A stretch of DNA of 64,000 nucleotides from Enterococcus_K sp051713825 (GCF_051713825.1 NZ_JBIOQR010000001.1:2914001-2978000); one strand, 5' to 3'; counted from the stretch's first letter, positions 54,147 to 63,319 are shown. The notes: generated by a model from the sequence alone, not told the origin. A program made the numbers and translations.

Positions 54147-54998
54147 TTGCTGAAATCTTACAATCAAAAAGTCATTGAAACTCCTACGTATATCGAAATT
54201 TGGGAATATGAAAAACCAGTTATTTACAAAATCAATGAAAAGAAATCCTTTGAATACGAACATGAATCCCCTGAATGGATCAAAAACTTAAATAAACGAA
54301 ATAGAAAATTTGATGACTTAACTGCAAAAGAACAATATGACAGTCTCAAACGAAAATCAAAACATTATCGAAATATGCGCTTTGAGATTGCACGATTAGT
54401 TGACGAAAATTTTGATAAAAACACAAAATTCTTAACACTCACCTTTAAAGAAAACATCCAAGACATTGCTACTACGAATGATGAATTCAAGAAATTTATT
54501 AAACGATTAAACTACCAAATTTATAAAACGAAGAAATCCCGAATCAAATATCTCGCAACGTGGGAAAAGCAACAACGTGGAGCGATCCACTACCACATCA
54601 TCCTGTTCTCCTTCCCTTTCGTTCCTCATGAACGATTGATGGAGATTTGGGGACATGGATTAGTTTGGATCAATAAGATCGATGTGGACGCTGCCGAAAA
54701 CCGAGGAAGATATGTCAGTAAGTATTTTGATAAAGATTTGGATATCAAAGAGCATAAGAAAAAAGCCTTTTTCAAATCTCAAAATCTGAAACTTCCGAGA
54801 GAAACAAAAAGACTGACAGAGAAAAAAATCAATAAAGAGGAATTCGATGTGCTGTTCTCAACAAACTACATTCGTAAAACACCGAAATTTTTAATAGTGC
54901 TGAATGAAGAAAACCGTTTTGAACAAGTCATCGAATTTGAAGAATCCAAAGTGACCTATACAAAAATAAAGAAAGACAAGAAATCAACTGTTCATTGA
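54147..54998 (+). CDS. Rolling-circle replication initiator (HUH endonuclease)
   Basis: A 283-aa Rep. Motif 1 is FLTLTFKENI (about residue 92), the metal-binding HUH motif is GAIHYHIILFSF, and the catalytic Tyr motif is GRYVSKYFDKDL. These are the three motifs of HUH rolling-circle initiators. It would nick the origin of the excised circle and so allow replication or transfer. Strongly basic C-terminus. Overlap or close spacing with the next gene points to one operon. Confidence 0.88.
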   Translation: MLKSYNQKVIETPTYIEIWEYEKPVIYKINEKKSFEYEHESPEWIKNLNKRNRKFDDLTAKEQYDSLKRKSKHYRNMRFEIARLVDENFDKNTKFLTLTFKENIQDIATTNDEFKKFIKRLNYQIYKTKKSRIKYLATWEKQQRGAIHYHIILFSFPFVPHERLMEIWGHGLVWINKIDVDAAENRGRYVSKYFDKDLDIKEHKKKAFFKSQNLKLPRETKRLTEKKINKEEFDVLFSTNYIRKTPKFLIVLNEENRFEQVIEFEESKVTYTKIKKDKKSTVH

Positions 54999-55042
54999 AT
55001 TCATCATTCGTGGTAGCAACGTTCTTGTATATGAGGTGTGTT

Positions 55043-55318
55043 ATGAAAGTAGATATTCCAATTGAGTACGATGACATTCTCATAGAGATCATCACTCAAA
55101 ATGTGATTCAAGCATTACAAAAATCAAAAAAACTGGATTCTGAGGTTGATGAGCTTCCGCCTTATCCAAATAGAAAACAAGTTAAAAGAGTTCTGAAAAT
55201 CGGAGATGAACGATTAAATCAATGGATTGATAGAGGTTTAAAAGTGATCCCATTCGGTAAAGAAGTGCGATTTGATCGTGCAGATATTCAAAAATTCTTA
55301 AGTAGATTAAAAATTTAA
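55043..55318 (+). CDS. Excisionase-like HTH protein
   Basis: A 91-aa protein. The start at ATG 55043 has GAGGTG; the frame from 54995 is longer but unsupported. The C-terminal half is a MerR-type helix-turn-helix of the HTH_17 excisionase class (NRKQVKRVLKIGDERLNQWIDRGL... GKEVRFDRADIQKFLSRL). Such proteins direct the integrase toward excision. It lies between rep and int. Confidence 0.8.
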   Translation: MKVDIPIEYDDILIEIITQNVIQALQKSKKLDSEVDELPPYPNRKQVKRVLKIGDERLNQWIDRGLKVIPFGKEVRFDRADIQKFLSRLKI

Positions 55319-55409
55319 GCCTTGATTGTCTTCGTAAAGCTGTCTATGCTTACGACAAGAAAGGAGAAAAATATCCTTTGATATACTGGCGAATTACAAA
55401 GGAGAAATT

Positions 55410-56549
55410 ATGATAAAAAAATATCAAAAGAAAAATGGCGATACTGCCTATATGTTCAAGGCCTATCTAGGGATTGATCCCCTAACTGGTAAGAAAATGT
55501 CCACGACTCGACGTGGATTCAAATCATCACAAGAAGCGAAAATTGCGTTAGCGCGACTAAAAGTTGACGTAAAAGACAATAAATATACACCCGAGAAAAA
55601 TTATACATTCACTCAGATCAAAGATTTATGGATCAGGCAGTATAAGCATACTGTCAAAGAAAGCACTTATCAACGAGTGAAATTTCTCTTCGATAAAAAC
55701 ATCTCCGAAAAATTTGGTGATAAGCGTATTTCCAAATACACCGTTTCTTATTGCCAAAATACCATTAATGAATGGAAAGAAAACTATGCGACTCATCGAG
55801 CTTTAAAATCTTATGTATCTAAAGTGTTCGACTTTGCGATCAAAATGAATGTTTTAACGGATAACCCAATGACCTATGTTTCCTTCTCTACAGGAAAAAA
55901 TAGTCTTGAAACTAAAAAAGAAGTTTATTTGGAAGCTGATGAATTAAAAAAATTTCTTGCCTACTGTGAAAATGACTCTTTTCCATTAACTTTTCCATTC
56001 TTCAGACTACTTGCTTTTACAGGAATAAGAAAAGGTGAAGCCTTAGCGCTAACTTGGAATGATGTAGATTTTAAAGATAGGCAGCTCACCATCAATAAAA
56101 CGGCCGCCTTAGACGAGAAAAATAAAGTCGTCGCCACTTCACCAAAAACTCCAAGTTCTAATCGAACGATTTCATTAGATCAGCGGACTGTCGATATATT
56201 AAGACAATGGAGAAAAGATCAAAGAAAATATTTATTAGCATATGGTCAAAATGCAATGCAACCAAATCAATTAGTCTTCGCGTCAAAAAATAATAACTAT
56301 ATCGCGTTAACAAGATTCAACAACGTTTTAACTAGAATTTGTGACAATCATGACTTCCCTCGCTTAAAGATTCATGGATTTAGGCACACACATTGCAGTT
56401 TGCTTTTCGAAGCCGGCTTATCTGTCAAAGAAGTTCAGGATCGATTGGGTCACAGCGATGTACAAACCACACTAAATATCTACACCCATATCACTAAGAA
56501 ACAAAAAGATGTAGTGGCAGAAAAGTTCTCAAATTATGTCAACTTTTAA
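55410..56549 (+). CDS. int: Tyrosine site-specific integrase
   Basis: A 379-aa phage-type integrase. The N-terminal arm-binding AP2-like domain (MIKKYQKKNGDTAYMFKAYL) is followed by a SAM-like core-binding domain (about 65-165) and a catalytic domain with Arg in AFTGIRKGEALAL, HGFRHTHCSLLFEAG, LGHSDVQTTLNIYTH including the nucleophile Tyr. It ends ten bases before the right attachment repeat, the usual placement. Confidence 0.95.
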   Translation: MIKKYQKKNGDTAYMFKAYLGIDPLTGKKMSTTRRGFKSSQEAKIALARLKVDVKDNKYTPEKNYTFTQIKDLWIRQYKHTVKESTYQRVKFLFDKNISEKFGDKRISKYTVSYCQNTINEWKENYATHRALKSYVSKVFDFAIKMNVLTDNPMTYVSFSTGKNSLETKKEVYLEADELKKFLAYCENDSFPLTFPFFRLLAFTGIRKGEALALTWNDVDFKDRQLTINKTAALDEKNKVVATSPKTPSSNRTISLDQRTVDILRQWRKDQRKYLLAYGQNAMQPNQLVFASKNNNYIALTRFNNVLTRICDNHDFPRLKIHGFRHTHCSLLFEAGLSVKEVQDRLGHSDVQTTLNIYTHITKKQKDVVAEKFSNYVNF

Positions 56550-56559
56550 GGGATGGTCA

Positions 56560-56575
56560 AAAGTATGGTCAAAAA
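56560..56575 (+). repeat. Right attachment repeat (attR)
   Basis: AAAGTATGGTCAAAAA, identical to 48707-48722. A second partial copy, GATGGTCAAAAG, lies just inside the element, like an arm site. Confidence 0.75.
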
Positions 56576-56618
56576 ACAAAAAAATAGCTAGAACCCTTAT
56601 CTGACAAGGATTCTAGCT
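56575..56618 (-). terminator. Terminator of rplJ-rplL
   Basis: A 13-bp stem with one mismatch (56586-56598 with 56606-56618), then ATTTTTTTGTTTTTT on the minus strand. The attachment repeat abuts its T-run. Confidence 0.85.
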
Positions 56619-56636
56619 CATAATAATCAAAAGTGA

Positions 56637-57005
56637 TTATTTTACAGTTACAGTAGCTCCAACTTCTTCTAAAGCAGCTTTTAATGCTTCAGCGTCGTCT
56701 TTAGAGATACCTTCTTTAACTGGTGCAGGAGCGCCATCAACTACAGCTTTAGCTTCTTTCAAGCCAAGACCAGTTGCTTCACGAACTGCTTTGATAACTT
56801 TAACTTTTTGATCTCCAGCTGCAGTTAATTCTACAGTGAATTCAGATTGTTCTTCTGCAGCAGGACCTGCAGCAGCGCCAGCAGCAGCTACAGGAGCAGC
56901 AGCAGTTACGCCAAATTCTTCTTCAATAGCTTTTACTAAGTCGTTTAAGTCTAAGATAGTTGCTTCTTTTAATTCAGCAACGATGTTTTCAATGTTCAAT
57001 GCCAT
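56637..57005 (-). CDS. rplL: Ribosomal protein bL12 (L7/L12)
   Basis: A 122-aa stalk protein. N-terminal dimerisation domain MALNIENIVAELKEATILD, Ala/Gly hinge (about 38-52) and C-terminal domain with VKVIKAVREATGLGLKEAKAVVD. It recruits translation factors to the ribosome. Last gene of rplJ-rplL. Confidence 0.98.
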   Translation of the reverse strand: MALNIENIVAELKEATILDLNDLVKAIEEEFGVTAAAPVAAAGAAAGPAAEEQSEFTVELTAAGDQKVKVIKAVREATGLGLKEAKAVVDGAPAPVKEGISKDDAEALKAALEEVGATVTVK

Positions 57006-57065
57006 TTTTTGTTTCCTCCATTTGAGTAATTATAGTTTTATTTTTAAACAAATTCTATGCGGCGA

Positions 57066-57566
57066 TTAAGCTGCATCTCCTTCTTTTTCTGCCACTGCTT
57101 TGACAGCGTAAGCCACGTTTCTGACTGGCGCTTGTAGTACAGATAACAACATAGAAAGAAGTCCTTCGCGGTTTGGTAGTTTTGCCAAAGCGGCGATTTC
57201 CTCAACTGAAGAAACTTTCCCTTCGATAATACCACCTTTGATTTCTAATGCTTTTGCATTAGCGGCAAATCCGTCGATGATTTTTGCAGGTGCTACGACG
57301 TCTTCATTACTGAAAGCGACTGCAGTTGGTCCTGTAAATACTTCATCTAAGCCGTCTAAACCTGCTTTTTTGGCAGCACGAGAAAGGATAGAATTTTTGA
57401 TAACTTTCATTTCAACGCCTGCTTCACGCAATTGTTTACGTAATTCAGTAACTTCTTCAACAGTTAATCCACGGTAGTCAACGACTACTACAGATGCAGC
57501 TGCTTCGAATTTAGCAGTTACTTCATCAACGATTGCTGATTTTTTAGCAATTGCTGCTTCACTCAT
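57066..57566 (-). CDS. rplJ: Ribosomal protein uL10
   Basis: A 166-aa protein starting MSEAAIAKKSAIVDEV at 57566, preceded by GGAGGTG. The upstream 25 codons of the open frame lie inside the L10 leader. L10 anchors L12 dimers to 23S rRNA and represses its own operon by binding the leader. Confidence 0.97.
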   Translation of the reverse strand: MSEAAIAKKSAIVDEVTAKFEAAASVVVVDYRGLTVEEVTELRKQLREAGVEMKVIKNSILSRAAKKAGLDGLDEVFTGPTAVAFSNEDVVAPAKIIDGFAANAKALEIKGGIIEGKVSSVEEIAALAKLPNREGLLSMLLSVLQAPVRNVAYAVKAVAEKEGDAA

Positions 57567-57569
57567 TTT

Positions 57570-57765
57570 TATTTCACCTCCTGATTTTGATGGAGAGGTT
57601 GATCTACAACAAACGAATTTGTTGCAAAAAAATAACCCCATGCCACCGTAGACATAGAGGGACTATTGATATTCATCAATATTTGTCCTCGGTAGGAAAT
57701 TAAGACTTACGTCACCTACTGTCTTCGGTACAGTTAATTATTAACCTCAACCACCTTACCATAGA
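57570..57765 (-). promoter_or_regulatory. Ribosomal L10 leader
   Basis: A roughly 190-base leader before rplJ, with paired arms such as TTGATATT/AATATCAA-type repeats and the CCGAGGACAAA/GACGGTAG-like blocks expected of the L10 leader. L10(L12)4 binding here would limit translation of rplJL. Edges are approximate. Confidence 0.65.
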
Positions 57766-57800
57766 TAAGGCGATTGAGTCAAGAATTATTTTAATTCAAA

Positions 57801-58490
57801 TTAGAAAGAAGCTTGGTCTACGTGAACTCCAGGTCCAAATGTTGTTGTTACTGAAATATTTTTCATGTATTGACCTTTTGCTGCTGATGGTTTAGCTTTC
57901 ATTAATGTGTCATGAATTGTGTTGAAGTTTTCAACTAATTTAGCATCATCAAATGAAACTTTACCAATCGGTACATGGATGTTTCCAGCTTTATCAACAC
58001 GGTAAGTTACTTTACCAGCTTTCACTTCGTTGATTGCTTTAGTTACGTCCATTGTAACTGTACCAGTTTTAGGGTTAGGCATTAATCCTTTAGGGCCTAA
58101 GACACGACCTAATTTCCCAACTTCAGCCATCATGTCTGGAGTTGCTACTACTACGTCAAATCCGAACCAGCCACCTTGAATTTTTTGAACCATGTCTGCA
58201 TCACCAACGTAATCAGCGCCAGCAGCTTCTGCTTCTTTTGCTTTTTCACCTTTAGCGAAAACTAACACAGATTGTGTTTTACCAGTTCCGTTTGGAAGCA
58301 CAACTGCTCCACGGATTTGTTGGTCAGCTTTCTTAGGATCTACGTTTAAACGGTAAGCAACTTCAACTGTTGCGTCAAATTTTGCGATATTTGTTTCCTT
58401 TGCTAAAGCAACTGCTTCTGCTACAGGGTAAACTTTTGTTAAATCAACTTTTTTTAATGCATCTTGCATTTTTTTGCTCTTTTTAGCCAT
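57801..58490 (-). CDS. rplA: Ribosomal protein uL1
   Basis: A 229-aa protein with the signature VGKLGRVLGPKGLMPNPKTGTVTMDV and conserved ends (MAKKSKKMQDAL... TTFGPGVHVDQASF). It forms the L1 stalk. Second gene of rplK-rplA. Confidence 0.98.
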   Translation of the reverse strand: MAKKSKKMQDALKKVDLTKVYPVAEAVALAKETNIAKFDATVEVAYRLNVDPKKADQQIRGAVVLPNGTGKTQSVLVFAKGEKAKEAEAAGADYVGDADMVQKIQGGWFGFDVVVATPDMMAEVGKLGRVLGPKGLMPNPKTGTVTMDVTKAINEVKAGKVTYRVDKAGNIHVPIGKVSFDDAKLVENFNTIHDTLMKAKPSAAKGQYMKNISVTTTFGPGVHVDQASF

Positions 58491-58618
58491 TTTGTTTCCT
58501 CCTTGATTGTGGTTATAACGGTTTAACCTCCCACGTATTCTATATCTTTCAATACAGATTCGACTGAGAAGCTACTTCTTTAGGGTTGACAATTAACTTG
58601 TCACATCGACTATAAAAA

Positions 58619-59041
58619 TTATTCTACAGTGATTCCCATGCTTCGTGCAGTTCCTTCTACCATGCGCATTGCGGCTTCAATACTTGCTGCGTTTAGGTCT
58701 TCCATTTTAAGCTCAGCGATTTCTTTTACTTGATCGCTAGAAACTTTAGCAACTTTATTTTTGTTTGGTTCGCCTGAACCTTTTTCAACTTTTGCAGCTT
58801 TTTTCAATAATACTGCTGCTGGTGGTGTTTTTGTAACGAATGTGAATGAACGGTCTTCGTATACAGAGATAACCACTGGAATGATTAAACCTGCTTGATC
58901 AGCTGTACGAGCATTGAATTCTTTAGTGAATCCCATGATGTTAATACCCGCTTGACCTAGTGCAGGACCTACTGGGGGAGCTGGAGTTGCTTTACCTGCA
59001 GGAATTTGCAATTTAACGATTTTTTCTACTTTTTTTGCCAC
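58619..59041 (-). CDS. rplK: Ribosomal protein uL11
   Basis: A 140-aa protein: IVKLQIPAGKATPAPPVGPALGQAGINIM at the N-terminus and AAMRMVEGTARSMGITVE at the C-terminus. It forms the GTPase-associated stalk base. AAGGAGG is placed before the ATG. First gene of rplK-rplA. nusG, often adjacent, is 4.3 kb away. Confidence 0.98.
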   Translation of the reverse strand: MAKKVEKIVKLQIPAGKATPAPPVGPALGQAGINIMGFTKEFNARTADQAGLIIPVVISVYEDRSFTFVTKTPPAAVLLKKAAKVEKGSGEPNKNKVAKVSSDQVKEIAELKMEDLNAASIEAAMRMVEGTARSMGITVE

Positions 59042-59163
59042 GAGACATACCTCCTTGAGTCCGTGATGTGGTTAATTGGAGATGCATATTTCTCCTCCCA
59101 CTTTCATTTTCTATGCCAAGAATCGGCACACAAAATATAGCGTGCTTCGGAGCACACTGGTTT

Positions 59164-59191
59164 ATTATATCAAAATTCCTTCGACTTTCAA
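59164..59191 (-). promoter_or_regulatory. rplKA promoter
   Basis: TTGAAA (59186-59191), 16-base spacer, TATAAT (59164-59169) on the minus strand. About 120 bases of leader follow with a GTGCTCC-GAAG-CAC hairpin. Confidence 0.75.
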
Positions 59192-59335
59192 CCTTTTCCC
59201 ACTATTTTCTTTTTATTTTCATAAATAAACAGATCCGTTCCCTTTAGGTATTTCAATTTCCGCCAATTTTTGGCAAACTATTGCTAAAAAATACGTTCTT
59301 ACCTCTGCCACAACTGTGAGGCGTAACACCTTCTT

Positions 59336-59875
59336 TTAAGGCTTGGATTCATTTTCCTTAAATTCCTTTAAAAAGTCTTCATAGGAACTAAGTTGTGCTC
59401 GCTTGAAATCAGTTCGCGTCCCCTTTGATTTATTTGGGAGATTGTGTTTTCTTTTCTTGGGTTTCTTTTTATCGGCCAAATCCTCTTGCATCAATCGTCG
59501 TTCTTCTGGGCAAAGATACTTTGTTTTATCTGCTGCATCCGCTTTTTGATTATACAAAGTCGTCATCTCTTTTCGAATATCCTCAATGACTTCAGACATG
59601 ACCTTATAGTGAGGAAGTAATATATAGAGGTAATCTTCTCGGGTTTCTAGTGGAAAATGAGAGCGCACCGATACCGTCAAAGCCTCTTCTACTCCCTTCA
59701 CCCTTGTTTCAAAATAAAGGGAATTGGTTCTTTTTGCTTGCCTAACTTTAACCCGTTCAACAAAAACTAGCGCTTTTAATTCACTAACTATCACTCTTTC
59801 TAAAATCTGATAATATTTAGCGGGAACCTCTTTCTTTTTTGAGAAAAAAACAATTTCTTTGCCATCGATGATCAT
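59336..59875 (-). CDS. Conserved-looking protein of unknown function
   Basis: A 179-aa soluble, basic protein. The N-terminal two-thirds looks like a compact alpha/beta domain (MIIDGKEIVFFSKKKEVPAKYYQIL... LYILLPHYKVMSEVIEDIRKEM). The remainder is a disordered Lys-rich tail (KKKPKKRKHNLPNKSKGTRTD). I do not recognise the family. It lies between rplK and sdaAB; a single gene. Confidence 0.7.
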   Translation of the reverse strand: MIIDGKEIVFFSKKKEVPAKYYQILERVIVSELKALVFVERVKVRQAKRTNSLYFETRVKGVEEALTVSVRSHFPLETREDYLYILLPHYKVMSEVIEDIRKEMTTLYNQKADAADKTKYLCPEERRLMQEDLADKKKPKKRKHNLPNKSKGTRTDFKRAQLSSYEDFLKEFKENESKP

Positions 59876-60144
59876 TCTTATCCCTCCGAATCTTTCAGCT
59901 ACTAATTTTCATAATTATACCGCTGATTTCTTTGATAACAGAGAAAAACACATGATAATTCCCTACTTACTTGCAAAAAGCTCTCCTAAACATTTGAAAA
60001 ACTTTTTCATTTATTAAATAGAGCTATCATTACACTAATTTTCTGCTAATAATCCAAAAAATTTTCTTCAATTTCCTTCCCTTTGTGCTACACTACAACC
60101 AAAGAATAGTAACGCTAATCCAAGAAAATTAAGAGGTGAATCAA

Positions 60145-60813
60145 TTGGATCAATTAAAGTATCGTAGCGTGTTTGACATCATCGGACCAATCATGATTGG
60201 CCCAAGTAGTTCTCATACCGCTGGAGCCGCTCGAATCGGAAAAGTCGTTCGCAGTATTTTTGGCGAGCAACCTGACTCTGTTGACATTTATCTTTACGAA
60301 TCTTTTGCCAAAACTTATCGCGGACACGGAACAGACATCGCTTTAGTCGGCGGCCTTTTGGGAATGGAACCAGATGACCCACGTTTAGCTGATTCCTTAA
60401 AAATTGCTTACGAAGAGCAGATGGACGTCTTTTTTGTTCCAAAAAAAGAAAAAGCTGACCATCCAAACTCTGTCAAGATTCTCTTAAAAAAAGGCAAACG
60501 AACACTTTCCGTGACAGGGATTTCTATTGGCGGTGGCAACATCCAGCTGTCTGAATTAAATGGGTTCAAAATTTCTTTGAGTATGGGCACGCCGACCTAT
60601 ATCATAGTTCATCAAGACCTTCCTGGCATGATTGCAAAAGTCACTGGTGTCCTCTCAGAATCAAATATCAATATCAGCACGATGACAGTAACTAGAGAAT
60701 CAAAGGGTGAAAATGCCATTATGATTATTGAAGTAGATGACCCACAAATTGGTGAAACCGTGGCAAGACTAGTCACGCTACCACACATTTATAGCGTAAA
60801 TTATTTTGACTAA
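60145..60813 (+). CDS. sdaAB: L-serine dehydratase, beta subunit (iron-sulfur type)
   Basis: A 222-aa subunit. The N-terminal region has SVFDIIGPIMIGPSSSHTAGAARIGK, the substrate-binding segment of [4Fe-4S] serine dehydratases. A C-terminal ACT domain (about 148-222, YIIVHQDLPGMIAKVTGVLSE) is regulatory. I start at TTG 60145, five bases behind AGAGGTGA; GTG 60136 lies within that SD. With SdaAA it turns serine into pyruvate and ammonia. Confidence 0.93.
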   Translation: MDQLKYRSVFDIIGPIMIGPSSSHTAGAARIGKVVRSIFGEQPDSVDIYLYESFAKTYRGHGTDIALVGGLLGMEPDDPRLADSLKIAYEEQMDVFFVPKKEKADHPNSVKILLKKGKRTLSVTGISIGGGNIQLSELNGFKISLSMGTPTYIIVHQDLPGMIAKVTGVLSESNINISTMTVTRESKGENAIMIIEVDDPQIGETVARLVTLPHIYSVNYFD

Positions 60814-60826
60814 AAGGAGACAAATC

Positions 60827-61702
60827 ATGTTCCTTACTATCCAAGAATTAATTCAACAAGCAGAACACTACGCAAGCGTTTCTGAGTTGATGATTGCAAC
60901 TGAAATGCAGACAAGCGGACGAACACGCGAGCAAATTATCGAGTTGATGGAACAGAATCTGGTTGTTATGAAACAATCTATCGATGAAGGTGTTTCTGGC
61001 GTTTCATCGGTGACGAAAATTACCGGTGGAGATGCAAAACGTTTAGACGATTACCTAAATTCGGCTAACTTTCTTAGTGGCGAAACAATCCTATCTGCTG
61101 TGCGAAATGCCATCGCCGTTAACGAGGTCAATGCCAAGATGGGACTTATCTGTGCCACCCCCACTGCGGGTAGCGCTGGTGTGGTCCCAGGGGTTTTGCT
61201 TGCTGTCACAAAACGACTAGAATTAACACAGGAACAACAAATCGAATTTCTATTTACTGCTGGCGCATTTGGTCTAGTCATCGCAAATAACGCCTCTATT
61301 AGTGGGGCAGAAGGTGGCTGTCAAGCTGAAGTCGGTTCAGCAAGCGCTATGGCTAGTGCCGCGCTTGTCTGTGCAAGCGGTGGAACAGCTGAAGATGCAG
61401 GACATGCGTTAGCCATCACCTTAAAGAATATGATGGGCCTCATTTGCGATCCTGTGGCGGGCCTTGTCGAAGTTCCTTGTGTGAAACGAAATGCTTTGGG
61501 TGCCTCTCAAGCCTTCATCTCTGCAGATATGGCTCTAGCTGGAATCAAAAGCGTGATTCCTCCTGACGAAGTGATTCAGGCTATGTATCAAGTAGGCAGA
61601 CAAATGCCTGCTATTTTCAAAGAAACAGCAGAGGGTGGCCTAGCCGTAACCCCTACTGCTCAAACGATAACCCAAGAACTGCAAGAAAAACAAACCCAAT
61701 AA
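60827..61702 (+). CDS. sdaAA: L-serine dehydratase, alpha subunit (iron-sulfur type)
   Basis: A 291-aa subunit with the cluster-ligand cysteines spread through ICATPTAGSAGVVPG, SGAEGGCQAEVGSASAMA and GLICDPVAGLVEVPCVKRN. AAAAGGAG precedes the ATG at 60827; the seven upstream codons are rejected. Oxygen-labile [4Fe-4S] enzyme acting with the beta subunit encoded 13 bases upstream. Confidence 0.95.
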   Translation: MFLTIQELIQQAEHYASVSELMIATEMQTSGRTREQIIELMEQNLVVMKQSIDEGVSGVSSVTKITGGDAKRLDDYLNSANFLSGETILSAVRNAIAVNEVNAKMGLICATPTAGSAGVVPGVLLAVTKRLELTQEQQIEFLFTAGAFGLVIANNASISGAEGGCQAEVGSASAMASAALVCASGGTAEDAGHALAITLKNMMGLICDPVAGLVEVPCVKRNALGASQAFISADMALAGIKSVIPPDEVIQAMYQVGRQMPAIFKETAEGGLAVTPTAQTITQELQEKQTQ

Positions 61703-61703
61703 A

Positions 61704-61757
61704 CAAGGGTCTACAAAAAAAACGCCTCTTTGAGCAGACGTTTTTCTGGTAGACCTT
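61704..61757 (+). terminator. Terminator of sdaAB-sdaAA
   Basis: AAGGGTCTAC pairs with GTAGACCTT, with an inner AAACG/CGTTTTT; the T-rich inner arm may act as the terminator. Confidence 0.55.
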
Positions 61758-61870
61758 CATTGTTTGCTGTTTTCTAAGACAGCCGTTTAATTCTCGGCGA
61801 TTGGCAATCCCATCATTTCGTTTTTTTACTTTTTATTTGCAATTGATATTCTGTCATTAAGCTCTAATGG

Positions 61871-62365
61871 TCACAGGGTAAAAGTGACCACGGGATTGCC
61901 ATGCCTTCTGATTATCATAATCAAATCAGTTGTTTTCAACCAAATAGTTGCTTGATTATCATTAGGATGGACACCGATAATTCCAGGGTCATCAAGTAGC
62001 GCTTCATCAATACAAAACTGAACCTGTCGTTTTGTATCATTCAGTAAGCCCAATGGCGTCACCGCTCCAGGTGTCAGCCCTAACATCTCTTGTAAGTCTT
62101 CCTTTGAGGCAAACGATAAGGGGCGCGTTGTATGCCTTTCTCTGAACTCTTTTAAATCGATTCTTTTTTCACCTTGCACAGTTATCAAATAATAGTTTTT
62201 CTTTTTATCATCACGAATAAATAGATTCTTAGCCTCTGCTTCTGGATGAAGTAGCTCAACTTTCTCAAGTTCTGCCATCGTATAAACTGCCTTATGCTCC
62301 ATCAGCTCATAGTCAATCTGTGATTCATTCAAAAAATCTAAAATATCCGACTTGCTTATTGTCAT
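61871..62365 (-). CDS. PrdX/YbaK-type prolyl-tRNA editing protein
   Basis: A 164-aa protein of the YbaK/ProRS-associated editing family: YELMEHKAVYTMAELEKV, KNLFIRDDKKKNYYLITVQGEKRIDLKEF and the GLTPGAVTPLGLLND loop. PrdX clears alanine mischarged on tRNA-Pro. I take the ATG at 62365 (MTISKSDI); an ATG eight codons upstream is possible and the SD does not decide. Confidence 0.87.
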   Translation of the reverse strand: MTISKSDILDFLNESQIDYELMEHKAVYTMAELEKVELLHPEAEAKNLFIRDDKKKNYYLITVQGEKRIDLKEFRERHTTRPLSFASKEDLQEMLGLTPGAVTPLGLLNDTKRQVQFCIDEALLDDPGIIGVHPNDNQATIWLKTTDLIMIIRRHGNPVVTFTL

Positions 62366-62427
62366 CTCCCTAAAATATCCTCTCTCCATTAATTATTTTA
62401 TCTCCAGTATTCTTCATCACACAATCC

Positions 62428-63288
62428 TCATTTTTTAATTGACCACAAAAAATTACTTACTAGCTGGTCGACGTCTTTATTTTCATGTAGTTGACTGTGT
62501 TGAGCATTCTTTCCTTCGAAAATTTTTGTTTGAACGGCATTCCCATTCTGTGTCAGTAAGGCGTTCACGGCTAATGCACTTCCCAGAGGTACAGTGCCAT
62601 CACTTAAATCTGAATCGCTTAATTGCCCAGCAACTAATAATACGGCTATATCTGTTGAAATCTGCCCAATTGTCTGTTGATACTCCTGATAACGTGCTGA
62701 TTTATTTGTCGGTCCATTGGTCAGTTCTTCATTTAAAATAGTCAAACTCGGTGTCTCATCAAAATCATTAAAAGGAGAACCGATGGCAACAAATTTTCCA
62801 ATTGTAGGAAGTCTCGTATCTGCACCGTACGCACCTAAATAGCGTAAGCTGCTAACTCCCCCCATTGAATGCCCTACTAAATTCACTTGATTGACTTGGA
62901 AGTTTTCCTTTAGATACAACAAGCAGGCACGAATCCATTCTGCTTGATTCCATTCATTGTTCTTATTGTCCGTAAATAACACCTGAACGATGGGGTTCGT
63001 TTCATTCCCCGACAAAGTTCCTTCAGAAGTGACTTCCCCCGTGCTCGATACTGTCAATAAAAGTTCTTTTGTTGCAATCCCAGTTTCTTCTAGCCGATGA
63101 ATCATGCCACCAAAAGACCCCTTCGTCCCACTATACCCGTGGATAAACAGCGCTGGAACAGCTGTTTTTTTCACTTCTGCTATGACGTTCTTAGCCTTTT
63201 TTGGGTTACTCGAAATTGGATTTGCTGCACTACAAGCAGTCAATAAAACAAGCATAAAAATAAGTAATCCAGCAATATTTTTCCTCAT
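62428..63288 (-). CDS. Lipoprotein alpha/beta hydrolase (DUF915)
   Basis: A 286-aa secreted protein. Signal peptide with lipobox LLTAC (Cys at about 19), then an alpha/beta hydrolase with oxyanion-side motif ALFIHGYSGTKGSFGGMI and nucleophile elbow GHSMGGVSS. The late His lies in AQHSQLHE. DUF915 proteins are surface-anchored hydrolases of unknown substrate. GGAGGAG precedes the ATG at 63288. Confidence 0.87.
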   Translation of the reverse strand: MRKNIAGLLIFMLVLLTACSAANPISSNPKKAKNVIAEVKKTAVPALFIHGYSGTKGSFGGMIHRLEETGIATKELLLTVSSTGEVTSEGTLSGNETNPIVQVLFTDNKNNEWNQAEWIRACLLYLKENFQVNQVNLVGHSMGGVSSLRYLGAYGADTRLPTIGKFVAIGSPFNDFDETPSLTILNEELTNGPTNKSARYQEYQQTIGQISTDIAVLLVAGQLSDSDLSDGTVPLGSALAVNALLTQNGNAVQTKIFEGKNAQHSQLHENKDVDQLVSNFLWSIKK

Positions 63289-63319
63289 CCTTCTCCTCCT
63301 CAACACCTTTAAACTATAC

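Larger units (their letters stand above)
48707..56575. mobile_element. 7.9-kb integrated element with Rep, tyrosine integrase and a reverse transcriptase cargo
   Basis: Bounded by identical 16-bp direct repeats. The plus-strand module is small gene, HUH Rep, Xis-like, integrase; the minus-strand module is repressor, zinc-ribbon protein, reverse transcriptase. The two diverge from an operator region at 53395-53546. No relaxase of conventional type, coupling protein or phage structural gene is present, so it is a small satellite-like or mobilisable element. Confidence 0.82.

Noticed and set aside
56836..57477. Plus-strand frames over rplL and rplJ
   Set aside because: Antisense shadows of Ala-rich ribosomal protein genes.
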